NCBI RefSeq assembly: GCF_010015445.1
Contig: NC_053115.1
Location: forward strand, 15,901,505-15,965,504
Length of the DNA stretch: 64,000 nt
Reading direction: 5' to 3'
Origin: Perca fluviatilis
Taxonomy: Eukaryota; Chordata; Actinopteri; Perciformes; Percidae
The translations under genes were made by a program, and so were the position numbers. Of the stretch, positions 1 through 20,099 are shown in pieces; the stretch's first letter is position 1, and the number at the start of each line of letters is the position of its first letter. The notes under the pieces were generated by a model, which saw nothing but the letters and a program-made list of their open reading frames with translations, made no database searches and was not told the DNA's origin.

Positions 1-1830
1 CACTGTCTTTTAATAATGATACATGAAATAAATTTTCTATTCATTAAAATATTTTGAAAAAGCTATTTTGAGGCACCAACTATTATTTTATCTAAGCAAT
101 ATAACATAATCATGTGTACAATGTGTGAAATGTAGGTTATGTTCCGAATGAAAAAGTTAATTCTGGACCTTTTCAACAATCTAAATGTTTGGTCAATGTT
201 ATAGACATTTAGTGAAGCGGTTAAATCTTCCCCCCCTACAATATTCTGACCTCAAAAAATAAAAAGAGGCGGTTCAATTCTGTTCTCTTCTATTGTTGTT
301 GCCATTATAGGGATAAGCAAACGCTTAAAAAAAAAAGCTTAACACATATTTTTCCAAATAGTGTATATGTATAACAGGACCAGATTAAACACCATGGAGC
401 CTGGGGCAGAAATGAGCTGTGGCCCCCAGTGGCCCAATATATTTCTCCTGCTCTCTATGAACTGTATTTAACTGGTCACTAGGCTTCATTATATTTTATC
501 TAGCACCAGAAACCAGTATGCTAGAACACTACCTGCAGTCTCTCATGTTACAGTAACTTGTGTTTATTTATTTAAACACAAATGTAAGTTGGAATGTGTA
601 CCTTGTAAATGTAATATAGATATTGTGATTTAGTAGTGCATATTCCCAAAACAAATGTGCACTTAGTCAAATTAACCAGCTGGTATACAGGGAATCTGTG
701 GCTTTTGGGCACCTCAAGCTTCATGGGGCCCCAGGGATTTACAGACTTTTTCTTGTTGGTAATACAGCCATAACATAGCCTATACCTTTTTGCATCTCAT
801 GGGGGTTTCAAGTGGATAATGTTTGCTTTGTCACTGGTAGTATCCCTAAATAATGCAATACATAATTCTGTAAATTAGGTGGTTTCCTGTAAGGTTTCTC
901 CAGGTTGTCATTACTGTCATGCTTTAAAGGTTTATGGTAAACGGGGCAGCTACTGTAGCTTATGTAACCTTAAGGTGCTGACACACCAACCCGGTTATCG
1001 GACGTCGTCGCACAGTCTGACGAGGTCGGTGACTCAAGTCTGTTCGGTGTGTTCCGTGCTGTCGTCAGTCGGAGGAGACGTCAGCGTTCATTTTGATCGA
1101 TTTGACTTGTTGAATCGGCCAGTCGGACTCAATGACCAATCTGATTGGTGGAGTGCTAGCCCTTGACTAGCAAATCAGTGCACGAGAAAACCGGAGCTGA
1201 CAACACCAGTATCTTCTTATTTCTAGCCATTGTATTTTCTTCCATTCAGCGAGTAATGACAACAACGATTCTTCTTGACTACTATCAACACTAAACCTTT
1301 GAATGCATATTGTGCATTTTTGTGGATTTTGTCCCCCTTCTGAGGTTCTCCTGTGTTTTTTAACGGCAGTTTGTATCCAATGTGTTGCACTACAGCCAAC
1401 TACTGGTGCTACATTCCACCAACAGTGTCCAGCCCATCATTCAAATTCAAATTCATTTAAAACATGTTCCACATTTCCACTAGGAGGAGATTTTTATTGG
1501 CCAGTGTAGACCTATGTATAGGCAGGAGGAATGATTCCTATTTAAATGTTCATATGAGCACCTAATGTTTTAAGACAAAAATTGTGAATTTATCTTTTAA
1601 TACAACAATTTAAAATTGATTAACAACGACTTGATAGATATCTCACTGTAGCCAGTGACAAATTATATTTGAAAGAGCATCAATCATAGACTGTTAATAT
1701 TAATTTAAGTCAGTGGCATCAATGGAATTTCTTTGGCGGGTCGGGGTCTCTGTGACGTCGTTAGCGTCACGGTGAATTGGAAGCATAGTATATCATTGAT
1801 TGGAAGGGGCTTGGAGGGCAGCGGGAGCAT
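1..1830. other. Intergenic DNA upstream of pa2g4
   Basis: No exon with plausible splice sites or conserved protein could be seen. The stretch is AT-rich and has only short spurious open frames. About 977-1190 is an island of higher CpG content that looks like a fragment of a dispersed DNA transposon, but I could not define its ends. Confidence 0.5.
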
Positions 1831-1837
1831 CCATGTT

Positions 1838-1999
1838 GATGGCGAAGGCATAGCCCGCCCTACTCTGCCTTTGATTGGCTTACCCTGGTACGCTTACCCT
1901 AACCTAACCAATGTCACTCCTCATGCCTTAACCTAATCAGAAGGCAACGAGTACTAGCCAATCAGAGTCATAGTAGGGCGGTTCATGCCTTCGCCATCC
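1838..1999. repeat. Imperfect inverted repeat in the pa2g4 promoter region
   Basis: The arm starting with GATGGCGAAGGCAT near 1839 recurs in reverse complement ending near 1998 (ATGCCTTCGCCATC), with further pairing of TAGGGCG/CGCCCTA. The spacer of roughly 110 bases contains several ATTGG/CCAAT words. It may be a small MITE or a hairpin-forming promoter segment. It ends about 130 bases before the pa2g4 start codon. Confidence 0.6.
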
Positions 2000-2039
2000 T
2001 AGGAAACGCAAATTGTCCAGCGGGAGGCCGGGGTGTTAG

Positions 2040-10751
<8,712 letters not shown>

Positions 10752-10862
10752 ATAAATACTGCCTTTTCACACATGCAAGACCCCAAAGAGAAGCAAGAGA
10801 AAACATGACAAATTGCCCCAAACTCTGCCCATAATACACCTAATAGTGATTTCATTAATAAA

Positions 10863-12202
10863 ACTGATGAATTTTAGATCCTACATGGATGCTTATCACT
10901 TTACTGCATTTATTGAAAGTACCATGTTGCTCTTTCTTCCCTAACTTGGGAGTAGAATAGTAATCACAAATAGTTTTATCTTTAAAAACACTTGTTGCCA
11001 AATGGTACGTGCGCGACTAATGTCTGTGTTTTTTAACTCTTTTGGTCCTTCATGTTTGTATTATTTGCAGCTGAACATTTCCTTTCAAGTAAAACTGAAG
11101 CTTAAAGTGGGGATTATTGGGAGTGAATGGCTCGGTGTTTTTGACATCCAACTGCAGATGAAGGATTATTGGATGATACCAACTGAAACGTGAATCACTT
11201 TGGTAGACTCTGTATTCCTTTCTCTAAGGCATCATGTATCTGAGGCCATCATGGATTCTCCTGTTTGAATGGGATGGTTTGACTGAATTGTCGTGGGTTG
11301 TTTCCCTTTGGCAACAAAGTTACAAGTTATCTGAACTTGTTTATATGTAAACAAAGATTTATAGTAAAATTAATATTCAGATATTTTATTGAAAGGTTTA
11401 TTAGCACTTTGTCACCTCTAAAGTGTGAGAATCATAAGTGATGAGTTCAGTCATCCAGTGCATTATGAAAAAAAATGTACCTTTTAGCTACACTATGCAG
11501 TAAAGGGTTACATTATAAATTTGAATGGACAAAACAAAATGGACAATAAATGATGGTAATTACAAGGAGTGTAATATAAAAGATGTTTTTTGCATCAGAG
11601 CTAACATAGTGAGGGTTTGTGTTTTCTCTTCCATCAAGGCCTGACCACATCTTTGGCTGAAACTACAATGTTTTAACTGAGATTCTTAAAGCATAAACCT
11701 GAGCAAAAGTGTTTTCAAAGCAAAAAAAAACCAAACCGCTGTAATCAGCTTGACTTTAGGGAACAAAACTGCTACATTTACTGCCATTCCCCTTGAATTT
11801 TATGAGAAGATAGAAATCTATACGTTCCACTTTTGAAAAACTTTTCTATTAGTGACACATGCTACTGGCTTTATTGGACATTAGTCATGTGAGGCTTGAA
11901 AACTAAAGCTGGCCAAGCTTTAAAAAAAAAAAGGTTTTAGGGGTGTCTTCAGTGAAATTGGACCAGTAAGAGATCATTTAAGGACTGAGTTTCATTTTTA
12001 AGGTCTGGATCACATTTGTCAACAGTTGAATATGTTGATGAGCGTAAAATCCTGCTTTGTAGCTCATCTGTGGGCATTGGATCTTTACATCTAATTAATA
12101 AAAAAATGTCATACATTTCTGTTTTCTCTGAAGGGTTTGTCAGTTCAGAATTGGAAATGTCTGCAATGAAGTATGACTCTGTGTTCTTCCAAACAGTAAG
12201 GT
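10863..12202. other. Intergenic DNA after pa2g4
   Basis: AT-rich DNA with no exon-like segment, no RNA gene that I recognise, and no clear repeat boundary. The part just after 10862 is the expected pa2g4 cleavage zone. Confidence 0.5.
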
Positions 12203-12730
12203 TTTAAAGGTCCCATGACATGGTGTTCTTTGGATGCTTTTATATAGGCCTTAGTGGTCCCCTAATACTGTATCTGAAGTCTCTTTCGCGAAATTCAGCT
12301 TTGGTGCAGAATTACAGCCACTAGAGCCAGTCCCACAAAGAGTTTTCTTAGTATGGGCCATTTCTGTGTCTGTAGCTATTGAGGAGGAGAGAGGGAGGGG
12401 CAAGGTGGAGGGTGGGGGTGTGGCCTTGACCAACTGCCACTTTGCTCGTTTGAAAGCCATGATGTCTCTCTCTCATGGGTGGGCCAAATTCTCTGGGCGG
12501 GCAAAGCAGAGAAAGGGGAGGTAACCTCGCTTGTTATGACCTCATAACAAGCAGATTCCAAAACGGCTCATCTGAGCTTTCATTTTCTCAAAGGCAGAGC
12601 AGGATACCCAGGGCTCGGTTTACACCTATCACCATTTCTAGCCACTGGGGGACCATAGGCAGGCTGGGGGAACTCATATTAATGTTAAAAAACCTCATAA
12701 AGTGAAATTTTCATGCCATGGGACCTTTAA
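12203..12730. mobile_element. piggyBac-like MITE with TTAA target sites
   Basis: The element runs from TTAAAGGTCCCATGACATGG to the inverted end CATGCCATGGGACCTTTAA, each end including a TTAA (12203-12206 and 12727-12730). TTAA duplication is the mark of piggyBac-type insertion. The 528-base interior has no transposase and is more GC-rich than its surroundings. Confidence 0.82.
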
Positions 12731-13690
12731 GTTTAGAAATTGTGGTGGTGGTGTTGAAGAAAGAAGGAATGAGATCCACCATCAGCATGTTTGGCCAATA
12801 TGATGTATACCTATACATTTGAGATTTTGCTAGCCCTTAAATATCTCTGGATGCCATTTTGGGAAATGCTGGAAATCTATGACCATAATTTATTTATGGC
12901 ACCAACATTAGATATTCAATTTGTCTGATTTAACAATAACACATTCCTGAATGGTTATTTTTTTCTAATGAATTGACCATATCATGATAGATATTGATAA
13001 CAAAAATATTAAATTACATATAAGAGGATTGTATCTACATCGCCCTCTCCTGAGCATCAGGATGGTTTTGTGCATTAGTCATGTCTAGGTTAGAGAAGTT
13101 TATTCTATGATCAATTTGAAAGATTTCTGACAAATGAAAAAAAAATTATTTCAAACTCAGTTTAATAACTACTGGAGCTTTTGACCATATCACACAGTCC
13201 TCGTCAGCTAATTAAGGTTTCTCAATTGTCTTTCCATGAATCTAAGTGTATCAATGACTGCATTTGCTAATGAGGACTGTGTAATTAAAAGCTGTGGATA
13301 CATTACTAAGTGGACCTTGAGATGGTAGTTGCAAGAAGATATCATTCCAATGGATTTCTATGTTATTATTTGGAAATAAAATAAAATTCTACCAACATGA
13401 CCAGTGCAGTGCTGTTTGTAGGCTGATTATAAATAGCCTTTAAAAAAACATCAGTTCTATTTATTTCCAGCATAAAAAAACTAGTCTCTCGTTTCGTTAA
13501 AGGGTCCTAAAAACTGCTCAGTTTTAATATATTACCTTGAAAAAGCAGATATTTCATTAAAATAAGGCGCCTGTCCCAATTAAATTACAAAAAAAAAAAA
13601 CATACTCATTTGAATTCAGGAAAGAAAAGGCAATGGCAAACCCCGGAAAAAAAAAAAAAGAAAAAAAAATTTTTTTTGGACTTGGATTTC
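12731..13690. other. Intergenic AT-rich DNA with homopolymer runs
   Basis: No gene seen. A-rich and T-rich homopolymers become dense from about 13440, merging with the poly(T) run at about 13695-13722 that probably marks the tail of the minus-strand LINE. Confidence 0.5.
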
Positions 13691-14508
13691 TGATTTTTTT
13701 TTATTTTTTTTTTTTTTTTTTCTAAAAAACAAACAAGGCACAATCACAAAGCCACCTCAAAAAACAGAGCTTTTGCCTTGGGTCGAGCATATAAACAAAA
13801 CCTAGGAGCTTATACCTTACAAATCAACATCAAGAATAATATAAGAGAAAATAAATAGAAAATAAATAGAAGGGGCTATCTCAAATTAAATTAACTTTTT
13901 TATCCTTAACCCGTTTCAATGACTTGCACAAAAGATTGAGCTCATTCTTCCAATGGATCAGGGAGGGTTTGGTCTTAAAGTATCTACATTTATGTATAAA
14001 ATGTTTTCCTAGAAGCACCAAGTTGTTGAGAACAAAATCTACCTTCTTATCTTCAATAAAAACACCAAACTTTATATTCTTCACTGTCAGAGGTGGTATC
14101 TCAATTTCCCTGGTCTGTAACCAGCTCTGCTGATCTCTCCAGAAGGATTGCACCGACTCACACAGAGAAAATACATGTTTCTCAATTTCTATAAAAACAA
14201 AAAACACAGTTATTAGTATCAAAATTGAATCTCAGTCTTAAAATTTCTTTGTTGGGTAGATTTCATTTAAAATTTTAAGTTGACCTCTTTTACCTTCAGA
14301 AGAAGAGGAAATGAGATATATCGTTTCCTTATTTTCTTAACCTCTCCATCACCAAAATCTTTCATTATATATTGTCTTTTTAATGGATTAGAATAATATT
14401 CTTTTAATAGAATATTTCTAATAATTTTGTTGGTACATTTATAATCACAGAAATCAATTCCTTGGATGCAGAGCTGCCTCAGACCAGGAGAAACTTTGGA
14501 GTCCCTAA

Positions 14509-14870
14509 TAGGATTGGGCATCGAGAATCGTTTCTTTATTGGAATCGTTTGGAATCGTTTGGAGGATTTGGTTTCAAATCTGATCACAGGTTCCAAATTT
14601 AATATGCGCAAGTTTTGGTTTCCGTAGCAGCCAGGCGCTTGTTGTGTTGCAGCCGTGCAGAACAGTAAGCGGAGCTCTAGTCTGGCTTTATTTTGCATTG
14701 AAAAAGCTGTAAAACTGCTAACCACTATTGAATCAAAATAAAACTTTCCTCTTATTTGTGAAAATGGGCATGTGACCCGTTTCAACTCCACCCCTCAAAG
14801 AATCGGAATCGAAAGGAAGAATCGGAATTGGAATCAGAATCGTAAAAAATCCAAACGATGCCCATCCCTA
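14509..14870. mobile_element. Short hAT-type MITE inserted in the LINE
   Basis: The right end reads GATGCCCATCCCTA and the left end TAGGATTGGGCATCG, nearly perfect inverted repeats. GTCCCTAA is duplicated at 14501-14508 and 14871-14878. Many copies of the word GGAATCG or its complement lie near both ends, so the single strand could fold extensively. Confidence 0.85.
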
Positions 14871-15661
14871 GTCCCTAATGTCTTCTCTCATGGATTTCAG
14901 AGACATTGGTATAGCTTTCAACCATCTGTCATAACGCTTGACCTCGCATTGAAGTTGATATTCTTCACAAGAGTAACAAGAGTCCATTACTGTCCATAAA
15001 ATGAGCAATTGCCCAAATTCCCTTGGATTTCCATTCCTCCATGTACACAGATTTTCTGCTTATCAATATCTATCTATTATTCCAAACTGGAGTATTATGA
15101 GATGTGAAATTATGTTTGTAGATTAACTTCCAATAGAGAAGGACCTGCTGATGGAAATCAGAAAGTTTGACTTGTAATGAATAGCATTCAAAATCATATC
15201 GCAGAAGAAAGTCTATTCCACCCATTTTTGAAAATATTAAATTGGGAACAGTAAACCGAAAGGACTGCCTGTTATTAAAAAAAAACATTAATTATATCAA
15301 AATCAATCGCAGTCACACCTCCAGCTTCATAGTTTTTAACCATGTCGATTTTCCTTATGTACTGACATTTGTTTCTCCATATGAAATTAAAATTGATCTT
15401 GTTTATGGCTTTGATCATGTTTGTAGAGATGGGTAAGGAGAAAGCCGGGTAGATAAGTCTGGATAAGCTGTCCCTTTTGGATAATAAGACTCTCCCAAAA
15501 ATTGTGAGATCTCTCTGCAGCCACCTATTTAAGATTAATTTACACTTGTCTATATTGTTCCATACATTCATTTTGTCTGACATTGTCTTATCCCTGGAAA
15601 TATCAATCCCCAAATATTTAACTTCTGACTTAACCTTTATGTTATATAGAGGTTGCAAGGG

Positions 15662-16345
15662 CTAATCTTGTAATGTTAAAATTTCACATTTATCTAAATT
15701 CAATTGTAAGCCTGAAGCTCTTGAAAAATGGTCAATAATTTGTAAGGCTAAAGGAATTTCATTTTCATTTTTTAGAAACAAAGTTGTGTCGTCAGCCAAT
15801 TGACTTATGATAATTTGTCTGTCACTTACAACTAACCCTTCAATGCAACTATTCTGAATCAAAATGGACAACATTTCTGCTACCATTATGAATAAAAGTG
15901 GAGAGCTGCTGCAACCCTGACGAATTCCCTTCTTAATCTCAAATCGAGGACAGGTGCCATGCCCTAGAGCTACTGAGCTATTGATTCCATTATATAGCAT
16001 CCCAATTATATTCATAAATTTCTCCCAAAATCCAAAGTGATGCAAAGTTTTCAAGATAAAAGGATGTGCAACAGAATCAAACGCTTTGTAAAAATCTAAG
16101 AATAAAATAAACCCACTAACATGAATAATGTCGCTGTACTCAAGTAAATCTAAAACAAGTCTTATGTTGTTGTGATTTGACCTTCCTTTCAGAAAACCTG
16201 ATTGTGTCCCACCAATGATGGTCGACATAGCTCCCTTTAGCCTAGTAGCAACAACTCCAGAAAGTAGCTTGTAGTCAGTATTCAACAGTGTAATTGGTCT
16301 CAAATTATCTAAAATTCTCTTGTCTTTACCAGATTTAGGAATCAA
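15662..16345 (-). pseudogene. Reverse transcriptase fragment of the L1-Tx1 LINE
   Basis: This is the best preserved open part of the element, 227 residues, with reverse transcriptase blocks in order: QSGFLKGRS (about residue 48), FLDFYKAFDSV (about 82), RQGCSSSPLLF (about 142) and the catalytic LADDTTLFL (about 184). The protein once copied element RNA into DNA at the nick made by the adjacent endonuclease domain. The reading frame is cut upstream by the MITE at 16371-16980 and ends at an in-frame stop at 15662-15664. Confidence 0.9.
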
Positions 16346-16370
16346 AGTAATTAAACCTTGTTTTATAGAT

Positions 16371-16980
16371 CAGCCCAGTCTCACTGAAAAGCGTACAAAT
16401 ACCACGGGTTTCCACCTGTGAAATACGTGCAATGTGTACGCGAAATTGAAATTGTGCGTACAGCAGATACGCGGAGCGCTCCAATTACAGTAATGGAAAC
16501 CACTGCGTTTATAGTATGAAGGGACGTGTGGCCGCGTGAGGAGGTTGGTTGGGGTGGTGGATGGGTAAAACACAGGACTTTCACCCAGGAGACCGGGGTT
16601 GGCGATTTTATGCCGTTTATTAGCGTGTTTATGTGGCGCGTTTTTGCGACTTTGTAGTGTTTTTTTGTTAAGCCTTTCCCAATGTTTCTTCCCTAAACCC
16701 AACCGTTTATTAGTGTGTTTTTGTGATTTTCTTGTGTTATTAAAGCCTTTCCCTGCATTCTTTCTCTAAACCCAACCATATCTATGTTTTTGTGTGTGAT
16801 GCTGTTCTCGCGATAACACACAACGTGGTAACGCGAGCTGCGTGCATATAAAACGCACCGGTCCCCATGACTTCAATTGGAGCGCTCCGCGTATGTAATG
16901 CACGTAGAATTTCACTTTCTCGTACACATTGCACGGTAGAAACCCGTGTTATTTGTACGCTTTTGAGTGAGATCGGGTTG
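16371..16980. mobile_element. Long-TIR non-autonomous DNA element inserted in the LINE
   Basis: The 610-base element has terminal inverted repeats of 100 bases or more (the left end contains AAAAGCGTACAAATA, the right end its near-exact reverse complement). A 7-base direct repeat TATAGAT flanks it at 16364-16370 and 16981-16987. It has no transposase. The long repeats would let it form a foldback structure. I do not assign a superfamily. Confidence 0.85.
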
Positions 16981-17639
16981 TATAGATAATGATAACTTTC
17001 TTATATCTATGCTTCTAAAATCTTTGCTTTCTACCCCATTTATCATTAAACTAGTACTTGAGTTTCACTGCTGTCTATTTTTTTCCAAATTACTAAAATA
17101 TGAGGAGTTCTTTTCACCTGCCTCGATCCATTTCGCTCTTGACCTTATGAAGGCCCCCTGCTCTTTCAAGATAAAGCTCATCTAACCGGACTTGTAACTC
17201 CATTATAACTTGTCTTTTCTTTGATAATTTAGATCCAAATCACTACAACACTGGTTAATTTCCCGCAACAAATTACTTTCATATTGTCTTTTTTCCCTAT
17301 TTAATTCCTTGCAAAATGTTATTGTGAATTCTCTAATCTTAAATTTTGTAAATTCCCACCTACCAATATAACCTTCAATTGAATCATCCTTTTCATTATC
17401 TCTTATGAGTTCCCTAACCTTAATGCAATAATCCTCATTTTGTAACAGAATTAAACTTCCAATATCCTTTGTTTCTGGTTTCCCTCACTGTGGGTTCTAA
17501 AATAAGATCTATGAAACAATGATCAGATAGTGGCGCTTTAGAAATTTGAGTTTGTTTATTAACATATGTCAAAAAGTTATCGCTTACCAACCAGTAATCA
17601 ATCCTAGATTTACTACACAGGACACAGCATAGACTGTAT

Positions 17640-17880
17640 GGGACACAGCCATGGACAGTATGGACCATGGACAGTATGGACCATGGACACAGCTGTCCCC
17701 TTCTTATATACAGAACTGTCCATGGAACTGTCCCCATAGACAGATATAGACAGTATATAAGTAGACAGATATACTGTGGTCTACGACTGTCCTATGTGAC
17801 TGTCCCTATCAGGTCCCCATTGACATGCATATATGACATAGACAGTATATAAGATATATGACTGTCCCGTGCAACAGTTG
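17640..17880. repeat. Short-period repeat cluster just upstream of the rpl41 promoter
   Basis: GACAGTAT and its partner ACTGTCC occur again and again in both orientations. The 16-mer ATAGACAGTATATAAG occurs at 17746-17761 and 17838-17853, and again far away at 36582-36597. It looks like a locally expanded end of a dispersed fish repeat. Confidence 0.7.
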
Positions 17881-17891
17881 GCGCTTGAACG

Positions 17892-17946
17892 TGACGTCAA
17901 CGCCTGTATAAAAAGCGCCCTCTTTCTTCGTCACATCCTCTTTCCG
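17892..17946 (+). promoter_or_regulatory. rpl41: rpl41 core promoter: CRE, TATA box and TOP start
   Basis: A perfect cAMP-response palindrome TGACGTCA lies at 17892-17899. TATAAAAA is at 17907-17914. About 30 bases downstream is the pyrimidine run CCTCTTTCCG (17937-17946), the expected 5'-terminal oligopyrimidine start of ribosomal protein mRNAs, which puts them under mTOR/LARP1 translational control in vertebrates. The non-coding first exon would end at 17965 before a GTATGG donor. Confidence 0.75.
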
Positions 17947-18080
17947 TTGCTCTTCTCGCTTTGAGGTATGGAAACTTGGTTCACTGCGATCTGAATCCAA
18001 TCTAATCATTAGGTTTTATAAATCATCCGCAGTCATTAATAGTTGTATTTGTATTGTTTTCACAGAACCTTCTCCACACG

Positions 18081-19827
18081 ATGAGAGCCAAGGTAAGTTG
18101 GCCGGTCTATTTTCGCATTTTATATCCTCTTCCTGTTCCAGTCAATGCTGCTAGCTAAATGGCACCCCCTGCGCAGCTAGCTGCTTTATCTTGTCTATTG
18201 TTTGAAAATGTTTTTCTATGTATTTCTTTTCAGTCATTCTAACAATGCTAATAACCAATAACTTATTCTCTTAATAGAAGATGCGTGGAAAGTAGCGTAG
18301 CTAGATGCTGTTACAGAATGTCCCGCGTTGGTGCATTACGTTAACGTTAGCAATGGTAAACCTTCTGAGCTGAAGTAATGTTATCGGTTGTGTTTATGGC
18401 GAAAGGTCCACTTCTGATAGGTGACCATTGCTGTTGGGTTCATTAACATCACCGCTGTAGTCTGCGGTGCGGAGTCCTAGCAGTAGTTTCTCTGCATCAT
18501 GACAAGCGTGCTCTCTAAATCAATAAGTAGGAAGGCACACCTAACCATTACGTACATTAATAAATGTTCTCTTGTCTTCTAGTGGAGGAAGAAGCGTATG
18601 CGCAGGTAAGCACTAATAAACGTTTGTTTGTACAGATCCATTGTAGATGACTAAGAATTTTTCTGTTGAGTGTAACAGAAAATTAAAGTGACTGAAACAG
18701 CCCAAGGTAGTCCTATCTCCATGTATGTAATCGCATTTAAAAATAATATAATCAACCCACTAGCAGTAATTAAATGCCTTTTGGAATTTTATATGCCAAT
18801 GACAATAATGACAGTTTCTCATCCAACATTTTCATATTTGTTATAGCTATTATTGGCACAGTACACTTAAATAGTCTGTGCAGTCAGTGGTGCTCACAAC
18901 TTTTGATACCTTTTTTGAAAATTCAAAGTATCTGCTATAAAATGTCAGTTAAGACATGTATGGACTGTAAATATTTGCAACATCACTTGCCATATTAATG
19001 GGTGAAATAATGGCTTGGTTACACTATTATTTTAAAATGGCTTTATTCTCTAGTCAGGTTTCCTCCACATGGCTTTGAAATTCAAACCATTCATCAATTT
19101 GAGGAGAATTTGTCCTAATGTTGCATAGGAAGCGTTCTTGTAGTAGTTTTGATGGCTTCAGTACTACAGCTATAGTGTGGGATGGTAAAATGCATAGCTA
19201 TATTTGCTTAGTTGACCATCTCGAGACATTTGATCTGCGAACCAAAGGCAGGTTTAGGGATTCTGCACAGTACTGTATCAAGGGGAAGTATCTTTGTGAA
19301 TACTGATAAATTTCCACTAGGATGATAAAAATTTGTCCCGATTCTGTTCTTTCACAATACATGGGTGCCAAAACTACAATTTTGATTTATTGCGATTTCC
19401 TTAACAAAAAATTGAATGGTACCCTTCTAGAAATATCGTGAGACATTTCTAAACTTTTTTTCTAAATAGGTACCTCACATGTCAGACTTCTCATTTGCTA
19501 AGAAGTACATAACATGTATTTTCTGATTAGTCTGTTTTGCTGGAAATGGATATTTAGTCGCATGGTACTGTTAAACAAATATTTGGGTGCCTCATTGGTA
19601 AAATTTCAATTCTAGGAAAATTAAAAATTGTTGCAAAAAATCACAATGCATGCAATTTTCTCTCCCACCCTTACCTTCAACTCAACCTCATGTCACTGGT
19701 TCCAGTTTATGGAACTGGCCATTAAACTAGTTTGATCTGTCCAGGTTTGTGCATTGTTAAAGGGCTGCGTTTTGTTTTCAACAGGCTGAAGCGTAAAAGG
19801 CGAAAGATGAGGCAGAGGTCAAAGTAA
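18081..19827 (+). CDS. rpl41: Large ribosomal subunit protein eL41, 25 residues
   Basis: Coding exons are 18081-18092, 18583-18605 and 19785-19827, each bounded by GT/AG sites. They join to 78 bases encoding 25 residues that start MRAKWRKKRMRRLKRK and end QRSK. This is the very small, almost wholly basic ribosomal protein at the interface of the eukaryotic 60S and 40S subunits. Upstream are a non-coding exon (about 17937-17965) and the leader of exon 2 from 18066. A poly(A) signal lies at 20085-20090. Its place beside pa2g4 matches mammals. Too short to appear in ordinary gene scans. Confidence 0.97.
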
Positions 19828-20099
19828 GCCCTCATCCCTGCCAGCTGAGATCCTGTCTGAGCCTCTCCAGATGACTGACGCACGTGGCTGAAGTGGAGCC
19901 TCCATCAGCGGAACAAAGCCCAAGTCCTGATTTCAGATGATGTGCATCTCATGGAGCCTGCTGTGAACGTCTGACTGGAAGAGGAAAAGACACTGGACAA
20001 TCTCTCAACATCTGAACTACAGCGGCCTTGTTCACGGACCATAATACTTTGTTTTAACAACTGTCATGTGGTGGTGTATTGAACAATAAATGGAACACT

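Larger units (their letters stand above)
13695..17620 (-). mobile_element. L1-Tx1-type LINE, 5'-truncated and interrupted
   Basis: On the minus strand the order is the end of an endonuclease (SRIDYWLVSDNF and LSDHCFID, about 17435-17620), a reverse transcriptase (15662-16345), and a C-terminal region with a typical FW-x-E/Q-like stretch (13881-14222). Reverse transcriptase signatures are GGTQSGFLKGRS, LFLDFYKAFDSVAH, GIRQGCSSSPLLF and the catalytic SQLADDTTLFL. One in-frame stop lies at 15662-15664, after which the same frame continues to about 15275. The first open reading frame and most of the endonuclease are missing. A poly(T) run at about 13695-13722 fits the 3' tail. Two DNA transposons interrupt it (14509-14870 and 16371-16980). 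The copy is dead. Confidence 0.88.

Noticed and set aside
16370..16702. 110-codon frame on the minus strand next to the LINE
   Set aside because: It belongs to the inserted 610-base element, which has no coding function that I can see.
17438..17740. Endonuclease-like frame as a separate gene
   Set aside because: It is the truncated end of the L1-Tx1 LINE, fused by chance to the repeat cluster upstream of rpl41.
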